DNA of 64,000 nucleotides. Origin: Prauserella_A sp040645195. Its GTDB lineage: Bacteria; Actinomycetota; Actinomycetes; Mycobacteriales; Pseudonocardiaceae. The translations under genes and the position numbers were made by a program. Within the stretch, counting starts at the first letter, position 1; every line of letters starts with the position of its first letter. Shown here piece by piece: positions 18,621-27,727 of this stretch. The stretch is taken from NCBI RefSeq assembly GCF_040645195.1, contig NZ_JBEYXW010000006.1, positions 62,001 to 126,000 on the forward strand. Direction: 5' to 3'. The notes under the pieces were generated by a model. It was not told the DNA's origin. It ran no database searches and worked only from the letters and a program-made list of their open reading frames with translations.

Positions 18621-20000
18621 GTGCAACAAGACGAACTCTTCACGGTGAATCCGGACCTCGCGCCGCCCCCGGAACCCGTGGCCGCGGTGTCGCCGCCGCC
18701 CGTGCCGCCGGGGTCGCCGCTGGCCGTGCGGATGCGACCGCGCACGCTCGGCGAGGTCGTCGGCCAGCAGCATCTGCTGGGCGAGGGTGCACCGCTGCGC
18801 AGGCTCGTCGAGGGCGCGGCCCCCGCCTCCGTGCTGCTGTACGGGCCACCGGGCACCGGTAAGACCACGCTCGCGAACCTGGTGTCCACCGCGACCGGGC
18901 GCCGCTTCGTCGCGTTGTCGGCGCTGTCCGCCGGTGTGAAAGAGGTCCGCGGCGTCATCGAGGAGGCGCGGCGGCGCAGGCGCTACAACGCCGAGAACAC
19001 CGTGCTGTTCATCGACGAGGTGCACCGCTTCTCCAAGACCCAGCAGGACGCGCTGCTCGGCGCCGTGGAGGACCGCACAGTGCTGCTGGTCGCGGCGACC
19101 ACCGAGAACCCGTCGTTCTCCGTGGTGTCGCCGTTGCTGTCGCGGTCACTGGTGCTGCAGCTGCGCCCGCTGACCGACGACGACATCCGCGACCTGCTTC
19201 AGCGTGCACTCGCCGACGAGCGGGGCCTCGGCGGCGAGTACGAACTCACGGACGAGGCCATGGCACACGTGGTGCGGCTGGCGGCGGGGGATGCCCGGCG
19301 CGCGCTCACCGCACTCGAGGCCGCCGCGGACGCGGCCACCGCCACCGCGCAGCGCACCATCGAACTGGCGACCGTCGAGTCCACTGTGGATAAGGCTGCG
19401 GTGCGCTACGACCGCGACGGCGACCAGCACTACGACGTGATCAGCGCGTTCATCAAGTCCATCCGCGGTTCCGACGTCGACGCCGCACTCCACTACCTCG
19501 CCCGCATGATCGCGGCGGGGGAGGACCCGCGCTTCATCGCACGCAGGCTCGTCGTGCACGCCAGCGAGGACATCGGGATGGCAGATCCGACGGCGTTGCA
19601 GGCGGCGGTGGCGGCCGCACACGCGGTGCAGTTCATCGGCATGCCGGAGGGCAGGCTCGCGCTGGCACAAGCCACGGTGCACCTGGCCACCGCACCCAAG
19701 TCCAACGCGGTCATCACCGCCATCGACGCGGCGCTGGCCGACGTCCACGCCGGCGGGGTCGGCACCGTGCCGCCACACCTGCGGGACGGGCACTACGCCG
19801 GGGCCGCGAAGCTCGGCAACGCGCAGGGCTACCGCTACCCGCACAATGTCGCCGACGGCGTACTGGCCCAGCAGTACCCGCCGGACGAGCTGCTGGGCAG
19901 GGACTACTACCAGCCGACCCAGCGTGGCGCCGAGCGCACGCTCGCCGAGCGGGTGCCGAAGCTGCGCCGCACCATCCGGAGTGAGAGGTTGCGCGGATAG
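18621..20000 (+). CDS. rarA: Replication-associated recombination protein A (MgsA/RarA AAA+ ATPase)
   Basis: Clamp-loader-like AAA+ ATPase acting at stalled replication forks; 459 aa. The N-terminus is MQQDELF followed by a Pro-rich linker. The core has LAVRMRPRTLGEVVGQQHLL, Walker A LLYGPPGTGKTTLAN (Lys81), Walker B VLFIDEVHRF, and sensor 1 AATTENPSFSV. The C-terminal tetramerisation part contains DGDQHYDVISAFIKSIRGSD and the ending YYQPTQRGAE. Start GTG at 18621; the open frame upstream overlaps the methyltransferase and is not conserved. A hairpin overlaps the stop codon. Same position as Rv2559c upstream of alaS in M. tuberculosis. Confidence 0.95.
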   Translation: MQQDELFTVNPDLAPPPEPVAAVSPPPVPPGSPLAVRMRPRTLGEVVGQQHLLGEGAPLRRLVEGAAPASVLLYGPPGTGKTTLANLVSTATGRRFVALSALSAGVKEVRGVIEEARRRRRYNAENTVLFIDEVHRFSKTQQDALLGAVEDRTVLLVAATTENPSFSVVSPLLSRSLVLQLRPLTDDDIRDLLQRALADERGLGGEYELTDEAMAHVVRLAAGDARRALTALEAAADAATATAQRTIELATVESTVDKAAVRYDRDGDQHYDVISAFIKSIRGSDVDAALHYLARMIAAGEDPRFIARRLVVHASEDIGMADPTALQAAVAAAHAVQFIGMPEGRLALAQATVHLATAPKSNAVITAIDAALADVHAGGVGTVPPHLRDGHYAGAAKLGNAQGYRYPHNVADGVLAQQYPPDELLGRDYYQPTQRGAERTLAERVPKLRRTIRSERLRG

Positions 20001-20038
20001 GGGCTGTCGTTGCGCAGCAGGCATTCGCCCTATCCGCG
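19992..20038 (+). terminator. Inverted repeat overlapping the rarA stop, possible terminator
   Basis: CGCGGATAGGG (19992-20002) is the exact reverse complement of CCCTATCCGCG (20028-20038), with a 25-base loop. The first arm contains the TAG stop of rarA. The following gap to 20108 also carries the smaller GCACCGCCCGG/CCGGGCGG pairing. Termination is inferred. Confidence 0.5.
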
Positions 20039-20108
20039 TGACCTCATACCTCGCTGAACGGGCACCGCCCGGAGGTGCCGGGCGGGTAGGCAGGAAGGGA
20101 GTGTGCAC

Positions 20109-20984
20109 ATGGCGGACACACCGACTGTCGCGGTGCTGGGCACCGGGGTGATGGGCTTTCCGATGGCGGGGAAGATGCTGGACGCCGGGCTCACCGTACG
20201 GGCCTGGAATCGCACACCTGACAAGGCGCGCCCGCTCGCCCCGCGCGGTGCGATGGTCACGGAGAACCCACGGCAGGCCGTCGAGGGTGCCGACCTGGTG
20301 GTCACCATGCTCTCCGACGGCCCCACGGTGCGCGCCACGGTGGAACCCGTGCTGGACGCGTTCGCCCCCGGCGCGGTGTGGCTGCAGATGAGCACCATCG
20401 GCGTCGAGTGGACGGCCACGCTCGCCGGGCTCGCCGCCGACGCCGGCGTGAGCTTCGTCGACGCACCCGTCCTCGGCACGAAGGGCGCCGCCGAGCAGGG
20501 TGCGCTGGTGGTGCTCGGGTCCGGCCCGGAGGCGCTGCGGGCGCGCTGTGCACCGGTGTTCGACGCGGTCGGGTCGCGCGTGCTCTGGGTCGGCGCCACG
20601 GGCGCGGCCAGCAGGCTCAAGCTCGTCGCCAACGCCTGGGTGCTCGCGCTGACCAACGCCACCGCGGAGAGCGTGGCGCTGGCCAGGCAGCTCGGGCTCG
20701 ATCCGGCTCTGTTCCTGGACGTCATCTCCGGCGGGTCACTCGACGTTGGCTACGCCCACTTCAAGAGCGCGGCGATGATGAGCGGCGAGTACCCGCTCAG
20801 CTTCGCGGCCCGGCACGCCGCCAAGGACGCCGGACTGGTACTCGACGCAGCGGGGGAGACCGACCTCGCCGGGGTGCGGGCGGCCTTGGCCCACCTGCGG
20901 GCCGTGATCGACGCAGGGCACGGTGACGAGGACATGGCGGTGCTGTACCGCGCAGTCGCGACACAGACAGTGACCGAGCGATAG
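20109..20984 (+). CDS. NAD(P)-dependent beta-hydroxyacid dehydrogenase (3-hydroxyisobutyrate dehydrogenase-like)
   Basis: Soluble oxidoreductase, 291 aa, family length. The Rossmann motif is VAVLGTGVMGFPMAGKML (about residues 7-24), with WNRTPDKA after beta-2, where Asn-Arg favours NADP(H). The substrate-binding GAASRLKLVANAWV holds the catalytic Lys, and VDAPVLGTKGAAEQG matches the family VDAPVSGG segment. Start: the ATG at 20109 has AGGAAGGGA eight bases upstream. The gene is single. Substrate (3-hydroxyisobutyrate, glyoxylate or an imine) cannot be told; imine-reductase-like relatives share this fold. Confidence 0.88.
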   Translation: MADTPTVAVLGTGVMGFPMAGKMLDAGLTVRAWNRTPDKARPLAPRGAMVTENPRQAVEGADLVVTMLSDGPTVRATVEPVLDAFAPGAVWLQMSTIGVEWTATLAGLAADAGVSFVDAPVLGTKGAAEQGALVVLGSGPEALRARCAPVFDAVGSRVLWVGATGAASRLKLVANAWVLALTNATAESVALARQLGLDPALFLDVISGGSLDVGYAHFKSAAMMSGEYPLSFAARHAAKDAGLVLDAAGETDLAGVRAALAHLRAVIDAGHGDEDMAVLYRAVATQTVTER

Positions 20985-21062
20985 GGCGGCCCGCTCCGCC
21001 GGACGCGCCGCACGGTAGCCTGACCGGCAACTGACGTGGCCATCGATCCTGGAGGAGGGGAC

Positions 21063-21467
21063 GTGTCGGCAGGGCAGATCGCCGCGCTGATCGCCGCGGG
21101 CGCCTTCGTGTTGCTGGTGTTGTTCCTGGCGATCGCGTTGATCAAGCTCGGCCGGACGCTGGACGAGGCCACGATCGCCATCCGCAAGGCGCACGAGAAC
21201 ACGGACCCGTTGCTGCACGGTGCCAACGACACCATCACGCACGTGAACACCCAGCTCGAGCGGGTGGACGGCATCACGGCCAACGCGCAGGCCGTCTCCG
21301 GCAACGTCGCGGCATTGTCGTCGGTGTTCACCGCGACGCTGGGTGGCCCGCTGGTGAAGACGGCGGCGCTGTCCTACGGCATCAGCAAGGCCGTCCGCGC
21401 ACGGCGCAAGGGCAAGGTCGCCGACGGGAAGCACTCGCGCAGACGAGGCAGGAAGAGCAACCGATGA
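21063..21467 (+). CDS. DUF948-type single-pass membrane protein
   Basis: 134 aa. One N-terminal membrane helix (IAALIAAGAFVLLVLFLAIA, about residues 6-25), then a helical part with the DUF948-like pattern of repeated Val/Asn/Asp heptads (LLHGANDTITHVNTQLERVD), and a basic C-terminus. A GGAGGAGGGG site lies three bases before the GTG at 21063; the in-frame GTG at 21036 would place that site inside the gene. A TAGCCT -10 candidate is at 21016. The stop overlaps the next gene (ATGA). This pair before alaS is conserved in actinobacteria (Rv2556c region). Function unknown, perhaps cell-envelope organisation. Confidence 0.82.
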   Translation: MSAGQIAALIAAGAFVLLVLFLAIALIKLGRTLDEATIAIRKAHENTDPLLHGANDTITHVNTQLERVDGITANAQAVSGNVAALSSVFTATLGGPLVKTAALSYGISKAVRARRKGKVADGKHSRRRGRKSNR

Positions 21468-21790
21468 AGCGGCTGTTCTGGCTCGGCATGGGCGTCGCCG
21501 CCGGCGTCGCGTTGTCCCGCAAGGCCACGGAAACGGCTCGTCAAGCCACTCCCGCAGGGTTAGCCTCGAACGTGGGCGAGGCCGTGCGCGAGCTGGCCGG
21601 CGCCATCGGAGCGTTCGGCGCGGAGGTTCGCGCCGGGATGAGCGAGCGGGAGCAGGAGCTGAACGAGATCGTGGAGCAGCGCTCGGGCCTGCAGGGCGGG
21701 ACCACGCCTGTGCGGCGGTACGTGACCAGCGCCGGCAAGCACGCCGCCGCCGCGCCGCATGCTCGGCGAGCTCCCCGGGCGGAGGGCTGA
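21464..21790 (+). CDS. Small conserved actinobacterial protein preceding alaS
   Basis: 108 aa. A hydrophobic N-terminus (MKRLFWLGMGVAAGVALSRK) could be a short membrane or signal segment. It is followed by VGEAVRELAGAIGAFGAEVR and an acidic helical stretch AGMSEREQELNEIVEQ. It looks like the small DUF6167-type protein found between the DUF948 gene and alaS; no catalytic motif. The start overlaps the DUF948 gene by four bases. It probably works with that protein. Function unknown. Confidence 0.75.
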   Translation: MKRLFWLGMGVAAGVALSRKATETARQATPAGLASNVGEAVRELAGAIGAFGAEVRAGMSEREQELNEIVEQRSGLQGGTTPVRRYVTSAGKHAAAAPHARRAPRAEG

Positions 21791-21891
21791 GCGGCGCCCT
21801 TGCCGCGCCTTCCGCCGTCGCAGCCGTCCCCCGAAACCAGGCCGGTGCCCGATCCGGTGGCTGCCGAGCCGCACTTCTTCAAGGAAGACCA

Positions 21892-24552
21892 GTGGAAACA
21901 CACGAGATCAACAAGCGGTTCCTGGACTACTTCGAAAAGCACGGGCACACCAAGGTGCCCAGCGCCTCGCTGATCCTGGACGACCCGACGCTGCTGTTCG
22001 TCAACGCGGGCATGGTCCAGTTCAAGCCGTACTTCCTCGGTGAGGTCCCGCCGCCGTACCCGCGGGCCACGAGTGTGCAGAAGTGCGTGCGCACCCCGGA
22101 CATCGACGAGGTCGGCAAGACCACCCGGCACAACACCTTCTTCCAGATGGCCGGGAACTTCTCCTTCGGCGACTACTTCAAAGAAGGCGCGATCGAGTTC
22201 GCCTGGGAGCTGATCACCACGCCGCAGAGCGAGGGCGGCTATGGGCTGGACCCGGACCGGCTGTGGGCGACCGTGTACGAGAACGACTCCGAGGCGGCCG
22301 GGCTGTGGAGGAAGATCACCGGCCTGCCCGGTGAGCGCATCCAGGCCCGCGACGGCAAGGACAACTACTGGGACATGGGCGTGCCCGGTCCCGGCGGCCC
22401 GTGCTCTGAGATCTACTACGACCGTGGCCCGAAATACGGCCGTGAGGGCGGCCCCGCCGCCGACGAGGACCGCTACATCGAGATCTGGAATCTCGTGTTC
22501 ATGCAGGACATCCGCGGCGACAAGAGCCCGAAGCACGGTCACCCGCCGATCGGCGAACTGCCGAAGAAGAACATCGACACCGGTATGGGCGTCGAGCGGG
22601 TCGCGACCATCCTGCAGGGCGTCGAGAACGTCTACGAGACCGACCTGGTCCGTCCGGTGATCGGCCGCGCCGAGGAGTTGTCCGGCCGCCGCTACGGCAA
22701 CGACCACACCGACGACGTCCGTTTCCGGGTCATCGCCGACCACGCACGCACCGGCGTGCTGCTCATCGGCGACGGCGTCACCCCCGGCAACGACGGTCGC
22801 GGCTACGTGCTGCGCCGCCTCTTGCGCCGTATCGTCCGCTCCGCGCGCCTGCTCGGCGTGCACGAGCCGGTGCTGCCCGCCTTCGCCGAGGTCGTCCGCG
22901 ACACCATGGGCCCGACCTACCCGGAAGTGGTCAACGACTTCGACCGTATCTCGGAGGTCGTGCGTGTCGAGGAGGAGACGTTCCTCGCCACCCTCACCAG
23001 CGGCTCCCGGATCTTCGACCTCGCTGCAGAGGAGACCAAGCGTTCCGGCGCCGCGATCCTGGCCGGGGACAAGGCGTTCCAGCTCCACGACACCTACGGC
23101 TTCCCGATCGACCTGACCCTTGAGATGGCCGCCGAGCAGGGTTTGTCCGTCGACGAGGACGGCTTCCGCACGCTCATGGAGCAGCAGCGGCAGCGCGCCA
23201 AGGCCGACGCCGCCGCGCGCAAGACCGGTCACGGCGACCTTTCGGTCTACCGGCGGGTGCTGGAGCAGCACGGGGAGACCGAGTTCCTCGGTTACACCGA
23301 CCTGCAGGCCACCGCACGGGTGATCGGGCTGCTCGCCGACGGTGTGCCGGTGCCGGTGGTGCGCGAGGGCCGGCGGGCCGAGCTCATCCTTGACCGCACC
23401 CCGTTCTACGCCGAGAGCGGTGGTCAGGTCGCCGACACCGGCGTGCTGATCGGCAACGGCGTCGAGCTCAAGGTCCACGATGTACAGAAGCTCGTTCCCG
23501 GGCTGTTCGTGCACCGCGTCGAGGTGCTCCAGGGCGAGGTCGCGCTGGACACCGAGCTGACGGCATCGGTGGACCCCACCCGGCGGGCGTCCATTGCGCG
23601 GTCCCACTCCGCCACGCACCTCGTGCACGCGGCGGTGCGGGGTGCCTATGGCAACCGTGCCGCGCAGGCCGGGTCGCTGAACTCGCCGGGCCGGATGCGG
23701 TTCGACTTCACCACTCCCGGCTCGGTGTCGTCCGACGTGCTGACCGAGGTCGAGGAAGAGGTCAACGACTACCTGCAGACCGATGTCGAGGTGCAGGCTT
23801 ACACGACCACCAAGGACAAGGCGCTCGAGGTCGGCGCGATCGCGCTGTTCGGCGAGAAGTACGGCAACGACGTCCGGGTCGTGGACATGGGTGACTACTC
23901 GCGTGAGTTGTGCGGTGGTACGCACGTCGAGCGCATCGGCGAGCTCGGGCTGGTGAAGCTCGTGGGCGATGCGTCCATCGGGTCGGGGGTGCACCGCGTG
24001 GATGCTCTCGTCGGCACCGATGCGCTGCGCCACGTCCGCAAGGAGCAGCTGCTCGTCTCGCAGCTGGCGAACACTCTGAAGGTGCCGACCGAGCAGCTGC
24101 CTGCCCGCATCGACGACGTGCTGTCCCGGCTGCGTTCCGCGGAGAAGGAGATCGAGCAGCTGCGGATCCAGAAGGTGCTCGGCTCGGCGAGCGCGCTGGC
24201 CGACAAGGCACAGGACGTGGGCGGTGTCGCGCTGGTCGCCGAGCAGCTCGCCGACGGCATCGACGCGGGCGGTGTGCGCGCCCTCGCGGGCGAGATTCGC
24301 AACCGCCTCGGTTCCCGGCCCGGTGTGGTGGCGCTGTTCGCGCCGTCCGACGGCAAGGTCAGCTTCGTCGTGGCCACCACGGCGGCGGCACGGGACAAGG
24401 GCCTCGCGGCGGGCAAGCTGGTGCCGGCGTTCGCAGGGCCGGTCGGTGGCCGCGGCGGTGGGAAGCCGGACATGGCCCAGGGCGGCGGAACCAACCCCGC
24501 CGGTATCGGGCAGGCCATCGCCGCCCTGCGCGAAGCCGTCGCGGCGGGGTGA
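21892..24552 (+). CDS. alaS: Alanyl-tRNA synthetase
   Basis: Charges tRNA-Ala and edits mischarged Ser/Gly; 886 aa, normal length. The class II core begins THEINKRFLDYFEKHGH and contains NTFFQMAGNFSFGDYFK and VFMQ. The editing domain carries RSHSATHLVHAAVR (the HxxxH zinc ligands) and CGGTHVERIGE (the Cys and His of the same site). A C-terminal coiled-coil/DHHA1 domain ends GRGGGKPDMAQGG. GTG start with AAGGAAG upstream. The stop overlaps the ruvX start as GTGA. It leads a coupled operon alaS-ruvX-mltG-aroE. Confidence 0.97.
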   Translation: METHEINKRFLDYFEKHGHTKVPSASLILDDPTLLFVNAGMVQFKPYFLGEVPPPYPRATSVQKCVRTPDIDEVGKTTRHNTFFQMAGNFSFGDYFKEGAIEFAWELITTPQSEGGYGLDPDRLWATVYENDSEAAGLWRKITGLPGERIQARDGKDNYWDMGVPGPGGPCSEIYYDRGPKYGREGGPAADEDRYIEIWNLVFMQDIRGDKSPKHGHPPIGELPKKNIDTGMGVERVATILQGVENVYETDLVRPVIGRAEELSGRRYGNDHTDDVRFRVIADHARTGVLLIGDGVTPGNDGRGYVLRRLLRRIVRSARLLGVHEPVLPAFAEVVRDTMGPTYPEVVNDFDRISEVVRVEEETFLATLTSGSRIFDLAAEETKRSGAAILAGDKAFQLHDTYGFPIDLTLEMAAEQGLSVDEDGFRTLMEQQRQRAKADAAARKTGHGDLSVYRRVLEQHGETEFLGYTDLQATARVIGLLADGVPVPVVREGRRAELILDRTPFYAESGGQVADTGVLIGNGVELKVHDVQKLVPGLFVHRVEVLQGEVALDTELTASVDPTRRASIARSHSATHLVHAAVRGAYGNRAAQAGSLNSPGRMRFDFTTPGSVSSDVLTEVEEEVNDYLQTDVEVQAYTTTKDKALEVGAIALFGEKYGNDVRVVDMGDYSRELCGGTHVERIGELGLVKLVGDASIGSGVHRVDALVGTDALRHVRKEQLLVSQLANTLKVPTEQLPARIDDVLSRLRSAEKEIEQLRIQKVLGSASALADKAQDVGGVALVAEQLADGIDAGGVRALAGEIRNRLGSRPGVVALFAPSDGKVSFVVATTAAARDKGLAAGKLVPAFAGPVGGRGGGKPDMAQGGGTNPAGIGQAIAALREAVAAG

Positions 24553-25040
24553 CCGACATCCGACCTGACCGGCCCGGGGAGCACGATCCCGGTGCCGGCC
24601 GCCGGCTTGGCGTCGATGTGGGGTCGGTGCGGGTTGGTGTGGCGTTGACCGATCCCTCACCCATCCTGGCTACCCCTCTGGTTACCCTGTCGCGTGATGT
24701 GCAGGACGACAGCGATCTCGACGAACTGGCCCGCCTTGTCACCGAACACGAAGTCGTGGAGGTGATCGTGGGCTTGCCAAGGACGCTTGCCGACCGCCAC
24801 GGAGCCGCCGCCGAGGCCGCCGCGGACTACGCGAGCAGGCTCGCCGACCGGGTCGCGCCCGTTCCGGTGCGGCTGGCCGATGAACGGCTCACCACCGTCA
24901 GCGCGAGCCGGATGTTGTCCCAGCGGGGTGTCCGGGGCCGCAAGCAGCGGGCCGTGGTGGACCAGGCCGCGGCGGTGGAGATCCTGCAGGGCTGGCTCGA
25001 CGCGCGGGCCGCGGCGATCGCGAGGAAGGGCCGGTCATGA
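24549..25040 (+). CDS. ruvX: RuvX/YqgF-type Holliday junction resolvase-like nuclease
   Basis: 163 aa, RNase H-like fold. Visible motifs are LGVDVGSVRVGVALTD (first acidic residue), VVEVIVGLPRTL, VPVRLADERLTTVSA (second acidic) and VVDQAAAVEILQGWLD (third acidic). Known relatives process pre-16S rRNA ends and are named putative Holliday junction resolvases. The first 16 residues are a non-conserved Arg/Pro/Asp extension. The start GTG overlaps the alaS stop; the end overlaps mltG (ATGA). Confidence 0.93.
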   Translation: MTDIRPDRPGEHDPGAGRRLGVDVGSVRVGVALTDPSPILATPLVTLSRDVQDDSDLDELARLVTEHEVVEVIVGLPRTLADRHGAAAEAAADYASRLADRVAPVPVRLADERLTTVSASRMLSQRGVRGRKQRAVVDQAAAVEILQGWLDARAAAIARKGRS

Positions 25041-26608
25041 CCACGCCCCACGACGGATCCGGTAGACGACCGGGTGCGCGGCAGGCCCGGCGCCCGCTGC
25101 CGACCGAACGTCCGCCCCGCCATGCCGCGGAGCCACCGCGCCCTGCACTCGCCGACCAGCCCGGTGCCCGGCGCCGGACAGGGCGAGCCCCACAGGCCGC
25201 AGCCGAGCCCGATGGATCCCGGCCAGGGGAGGCTCAGGCGGCGCAGCCGGCCGAACGCAGGCGCCGACCGCCGGCGCGGCGCAGGCGCTCGCCCAACGAT
25301 GGCGTACCGGCCGACGAGAGCCCTACCGAGATCCTCGACCTCGGCTTCGACTACGACGACCGGCACGATGCCGACGAGGCTGGCGGCGACGACTTCCGCG
25401 AGGACGAGGAGCGGTCGGCTTCGGCCCTGCTCGGGGACGCGCACGATGACGAGGACGACGACCCACCCGCCGAACGCACCTCGGCCCGGCGTGGCAAGCG
25501 GTTCCTCGGCTGGCTCGCCGCGCTGACGGTGATCGTGCTGCTGGGCGGCGGCGCCTACTACGGAGCCCGCGAACTGCTGGGTTTCGGCTACGAGGACTAC
25601 GCCGGCGCCGGCGAGCGGGACGTGCTCCTCGAAGTGGAGGAGGGCGACTCGACCAGGGCGATCGCGGGGAAGCTCCGCGATCTCGACGTGGTCGCCAGCT
25701 CGGAGGCGTTCGTCAGCGCGAGCGAGGACGACGGCCGCGTGCTCGGCATCCAGCCCGGTTACTACGTGGTGAAGACGAAGATGTCCGGGGCCGACGCGGT
25801 CGGTGCGCTCGTCGAGCCGCAGTCGCGGGTCGGTGAGCTGCAGCTGCGTGCGGGTACCCAGCTCGACGACATCAACCAACCCGACGGCAAGGTCACGCCC
25901 GGCGTGTTCGCCTTGCTGTCCAACGCTTCCTGTGCCGACCTCAACGGTGAGAGCACCTGCATACCGGTGGAGCGGCTGCGCGAGGTGGCGGAGACCGCCG
26001 ACCTGGCCGAGCTCGGCGTGCCGGAGTGGGCCATTGCCGATGCGCAGAAGGCCGAGCCCAAGCGCAAGCTGGAGGGCCTGATCGCGCCGGGCGTGTACGA
26101 CGTGAAGCCCGGCTGGGATGCCCAGCAACTGCTCACCGCGGTGCTGGAGACCTCGACGCTGCGGCTGCAGGCGGCCGGGCTGCCCGATGCCGCGGACGGC
26201 ACCGGCTTCAGCCCCTATCAGCTGCTGATCATCGCCTCACTCGTCGAGCGCGAAGCGGTACGCCAGGACTTCGAGAAGGTCGCGCGGGTGATCTACAACC
26301 GGATCGCCGAACCCATGCGGCTGCAGTTCGACTCGACCGTGAACTATGTGCTCGATCGTCCCGAGGTCCGCACCACGGAAGAGGACCGGCTACGGGCGGG
26401 GCCCTACAACACCTACCGCAACCTCGGGTTGCCGCCGACCCCCATCTCGATGCCGAGCCTCGATGCGATCACCGCGGCGGAGCGGCCGGCACAGGGCGCC
26501 TGGGTCTACTTCGTCAAGTGTGAGGCCAACGGGTTGTCGTGCTTCGCCGTCACCTATGACGAACATCGCCAGTACGCCAGGGAGGCGCAGGCTCGCGGTG
26601 TCTACTGA
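25037..26608 (+). CDS. mltG: Endolytic murein transglycosylase MltG
   Basis: Cuts nascent peptidoglycan glycan strands, ending their growth; a membrane protein with an outside catalytic domain. 523 aa. An unusually long cytosolic N-terminus (about 155 residues, Arg/Pro/Ala-rich then acidic Asp/Glu-rich) precedes one helix (LGWLAALTVIVLLGGGAYYG, about 156-176). A LysM-like segment and the YceG catalytic domain follow, with LIIASLVEREA (catalytic Glu404), DSTVNYVL and YNTYRNLGLPPTPIS. Starts in the ATGA overlap with ruvX; aroE starts 11 bases before its stop. Long disordered N-termini are usual in actinobacterial MltG. Confidence 0.95.
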   Translation: MTTPHDGSGRRPGARQARRPLPTERPPRHAAEPPRPALADQPGARRRTGRAPQAAAEPDGSRPGEAQAAQPAERRRRPPARRRRSPNDGVPADESPTEILDLGFDYDDRHDADEAGGDDFREDEERSASALLGDAHDDEDDDPPAERTSARRGKRFLGWLAALTVIVLLGGGAYYGARELLGFGYEDYAGAGERDVLLEVEEGDSTRAIAGKLRDLDVVASSEAFVSASEDDGRVLGIQPGYYVVKTKMSGADAVGALVEPQSRVGELQLRAGTQLDDINQPDGKVTPGVFALLSNASCADLNGESTCIPVERLREVAETADLAELGVPEWAIADAQKAEPKRKLEGLIAPGVYDVKPGWDAQQLLTAVLETSTLRLQAAGLPDAADGTGFSPYQLLIIASLVEREAVRQDFEKVARVIYNRIAEPMRLQFDSTVNYVLDRPEVRTTEEDRLRAGPYNTYRNLGLPPTPISMPSLDAITAAERPAQGAWVYFVKCEANGLSCFAVTYDEHRQYAREAQARGVY

Positions 26609-27455
26609 GGCCCGTCGCGCCGCGGTGCTGGGCAAGCCCGTGGAGCACTCGCTGTCGCCGGTGCTGCACGGTGCCGCCTACCGGGCGCTGGGTCTGCGGG
26701 ACTGGACTTACGAGCGCATCGAGGTCGACGCCGGCGGCCTGCCCGGCTTCGTCGCCGGTCTCGGCCCCGAGTGGGTGGGGCTGTCGGTGACGATGCCGGG
26801 CAAGCGCGCGGCGCTGGAGTTCGCGGCCGAGGTGACGCCGCGCGCCGCCGCGGTCGGCGCCGCGAACACGTTGGTGCGCCTGGATTCCAGCCGCTGGCGC
26901 GCGGACTGCACCGATGTGGACGGTGTGGTCGGCGCGCTGCGCGCGGCGGGCGGCTACGCCGGTGGCGGTGAGCTGGGCGTCGTGCTCGGCGCAGGCGGTA
27001 CGGCAGCGGCGACGGTCGCGGCGTTCGCCGAGCTCGGTCTGCGCCGGGTCCAGCTGATCGTGCGGGAACCCGCGCGGGCGGCGGAGTCCGCGGAGGCGGC
27101 CCGTCGTGCCGGGTTGTCCGTCGAGGTACTGCGCTGGTCCGATGTGGACTTCTTGGCCGCGGCTGCCGACGCCGCTGTGCTGGTCAACACCGTTCCCCCG
27201 GACGCGGTCACCCCGCACCTGGCCGGGCTGTCGGTGGTGCCATGCGTGCTCGACGTCATCTACCACCCGTGGCCGACCCCGCTCGCCGACGCGGTGGCCG
27301 CGCGCGGGGGACGGGTCGCGACCGGGCTGGACATGCTTCTGCACCAGGCATTCGGGCAGGTGGAGCAGTTCACCGGGCTGGCGGCACCGCGCGTGGCCAT
27401 GCGGGACGCCCTGCGCGAGGCGACGGGCGAGATCCTGCCGCTCCCGCTGGACTGA
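26598..27455 (+). CDS. aroE: Shikimate dehydrogenase
   Basis: NADP-dependent reduction of 3-dehydroshikimate to shikimate; 285 aa. The shikimate site has AVLGKPVEHSLSPVLHGAAY (about residues 9-28), GLSVTMPGKRAALEFA with the catalytic Lys, AANTLVR and DCTDVDGVVGAL. The Rossmann glycine loop is VLGAGGTAAATVAA. Start: the GTG at 26598 overlaps the mltG end by 11 bases; an open frame further up is mltG in another frame. The remaining shikimate genes aroC, aroK, aroB and aroQ lie 15 kb away. Directly after the stop begins an array of 21-bp repeats. Confidence 0.96.
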   Translation: MSTEARRAAVLGKPVEHSLSPVLHGAAYRALGLRDWTYERIEVDAGGLPGFVAGLGPEWVGLSVTMPGKRAALEFAAEVTPRAAAVGAANTLVRLDSSRWRADCTDVDGVVGALRAAGGYAGGGELGVVLGAGGTAAATVAAFAELGLRRVQLIVREPARAAESAEAARRAGLSVEVLRWSDVDFLAAAADAAVLVNTVPPDAVTPHLAGLSVVPCVLDVIYHPWPTPLADAVAARGGRVATGLDMLLHQAFGQVEQFTGLAAPRVAMRDALREATGEILPLPLD

Positions 27456-27457
27456 AC

Positions 27458-27625
27458 GCGAGTCCCCCGCTCCAGCGCGCGAGTCCCCCGCTCAGGCGCG
27501 CGAGTTGCCCGCCTAGGCTCGCGAGTTGCCCGCTCCAGCTCGCGAGTCCCCCGCCTAGGCTCGCGAGTTGCCCGCCTAGGCTCGCGAGTTGCCCGCTCCA
27601 GCTCGCGAGTTGCCTGCTTTGGCTC
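27458..27625. repeat. Eight tandem copies of a 21-bp repeat
   Basis: GCGAGT starts at 27458, 27479, 27500, 27521, 27542, 27563, 27584 and 27605, exactly 21 bases apart. The unit is GCGAGTYSCCCGCYYHRGC plus two bases. It comes in two alternating kinds: TTGCCCGCCTAGGCTC, and CCCCCGCTCCAGC or TTGCCCGCTCCAGC. The last copy is degenerate. It fills most of the 272 bases between aroE and the next gene. Because 21 is divisible by three, reading frames stay open through it, but start codons and codon use do not support a gene. No spacers, so it is not a CRISPR. Confidence 0.93.
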
Positions 27626-27727
27626 CCCGCGGCCGCGAAGGTGACGGCACATCACATCCCGGGAATCTGCGCGCCTGCCATTGTTCACCTTCACCCAGTA
27701 CGGTGACCGCCGACTGGAGGTACCACT

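Noticed and set aside
21541..24660. A 1039-codon open frame on the minus strand
   Set aside because: It is the shadow of alaS in GC-rich DNA; its translation has no recognisable domain, while alaS is complete on the plus strand.
27458..27625. 21-bp array as a CRISPR
   Set aside because: No spacers, period too short, no cas genes nearby.
27242..27706. Plus-strand frame through the 21-bp array coding a repetitive peptide
   Set aside because: It only stays open because 21 is divisible by three. It starts inside aroE in another frame and lacks a ribosome site.
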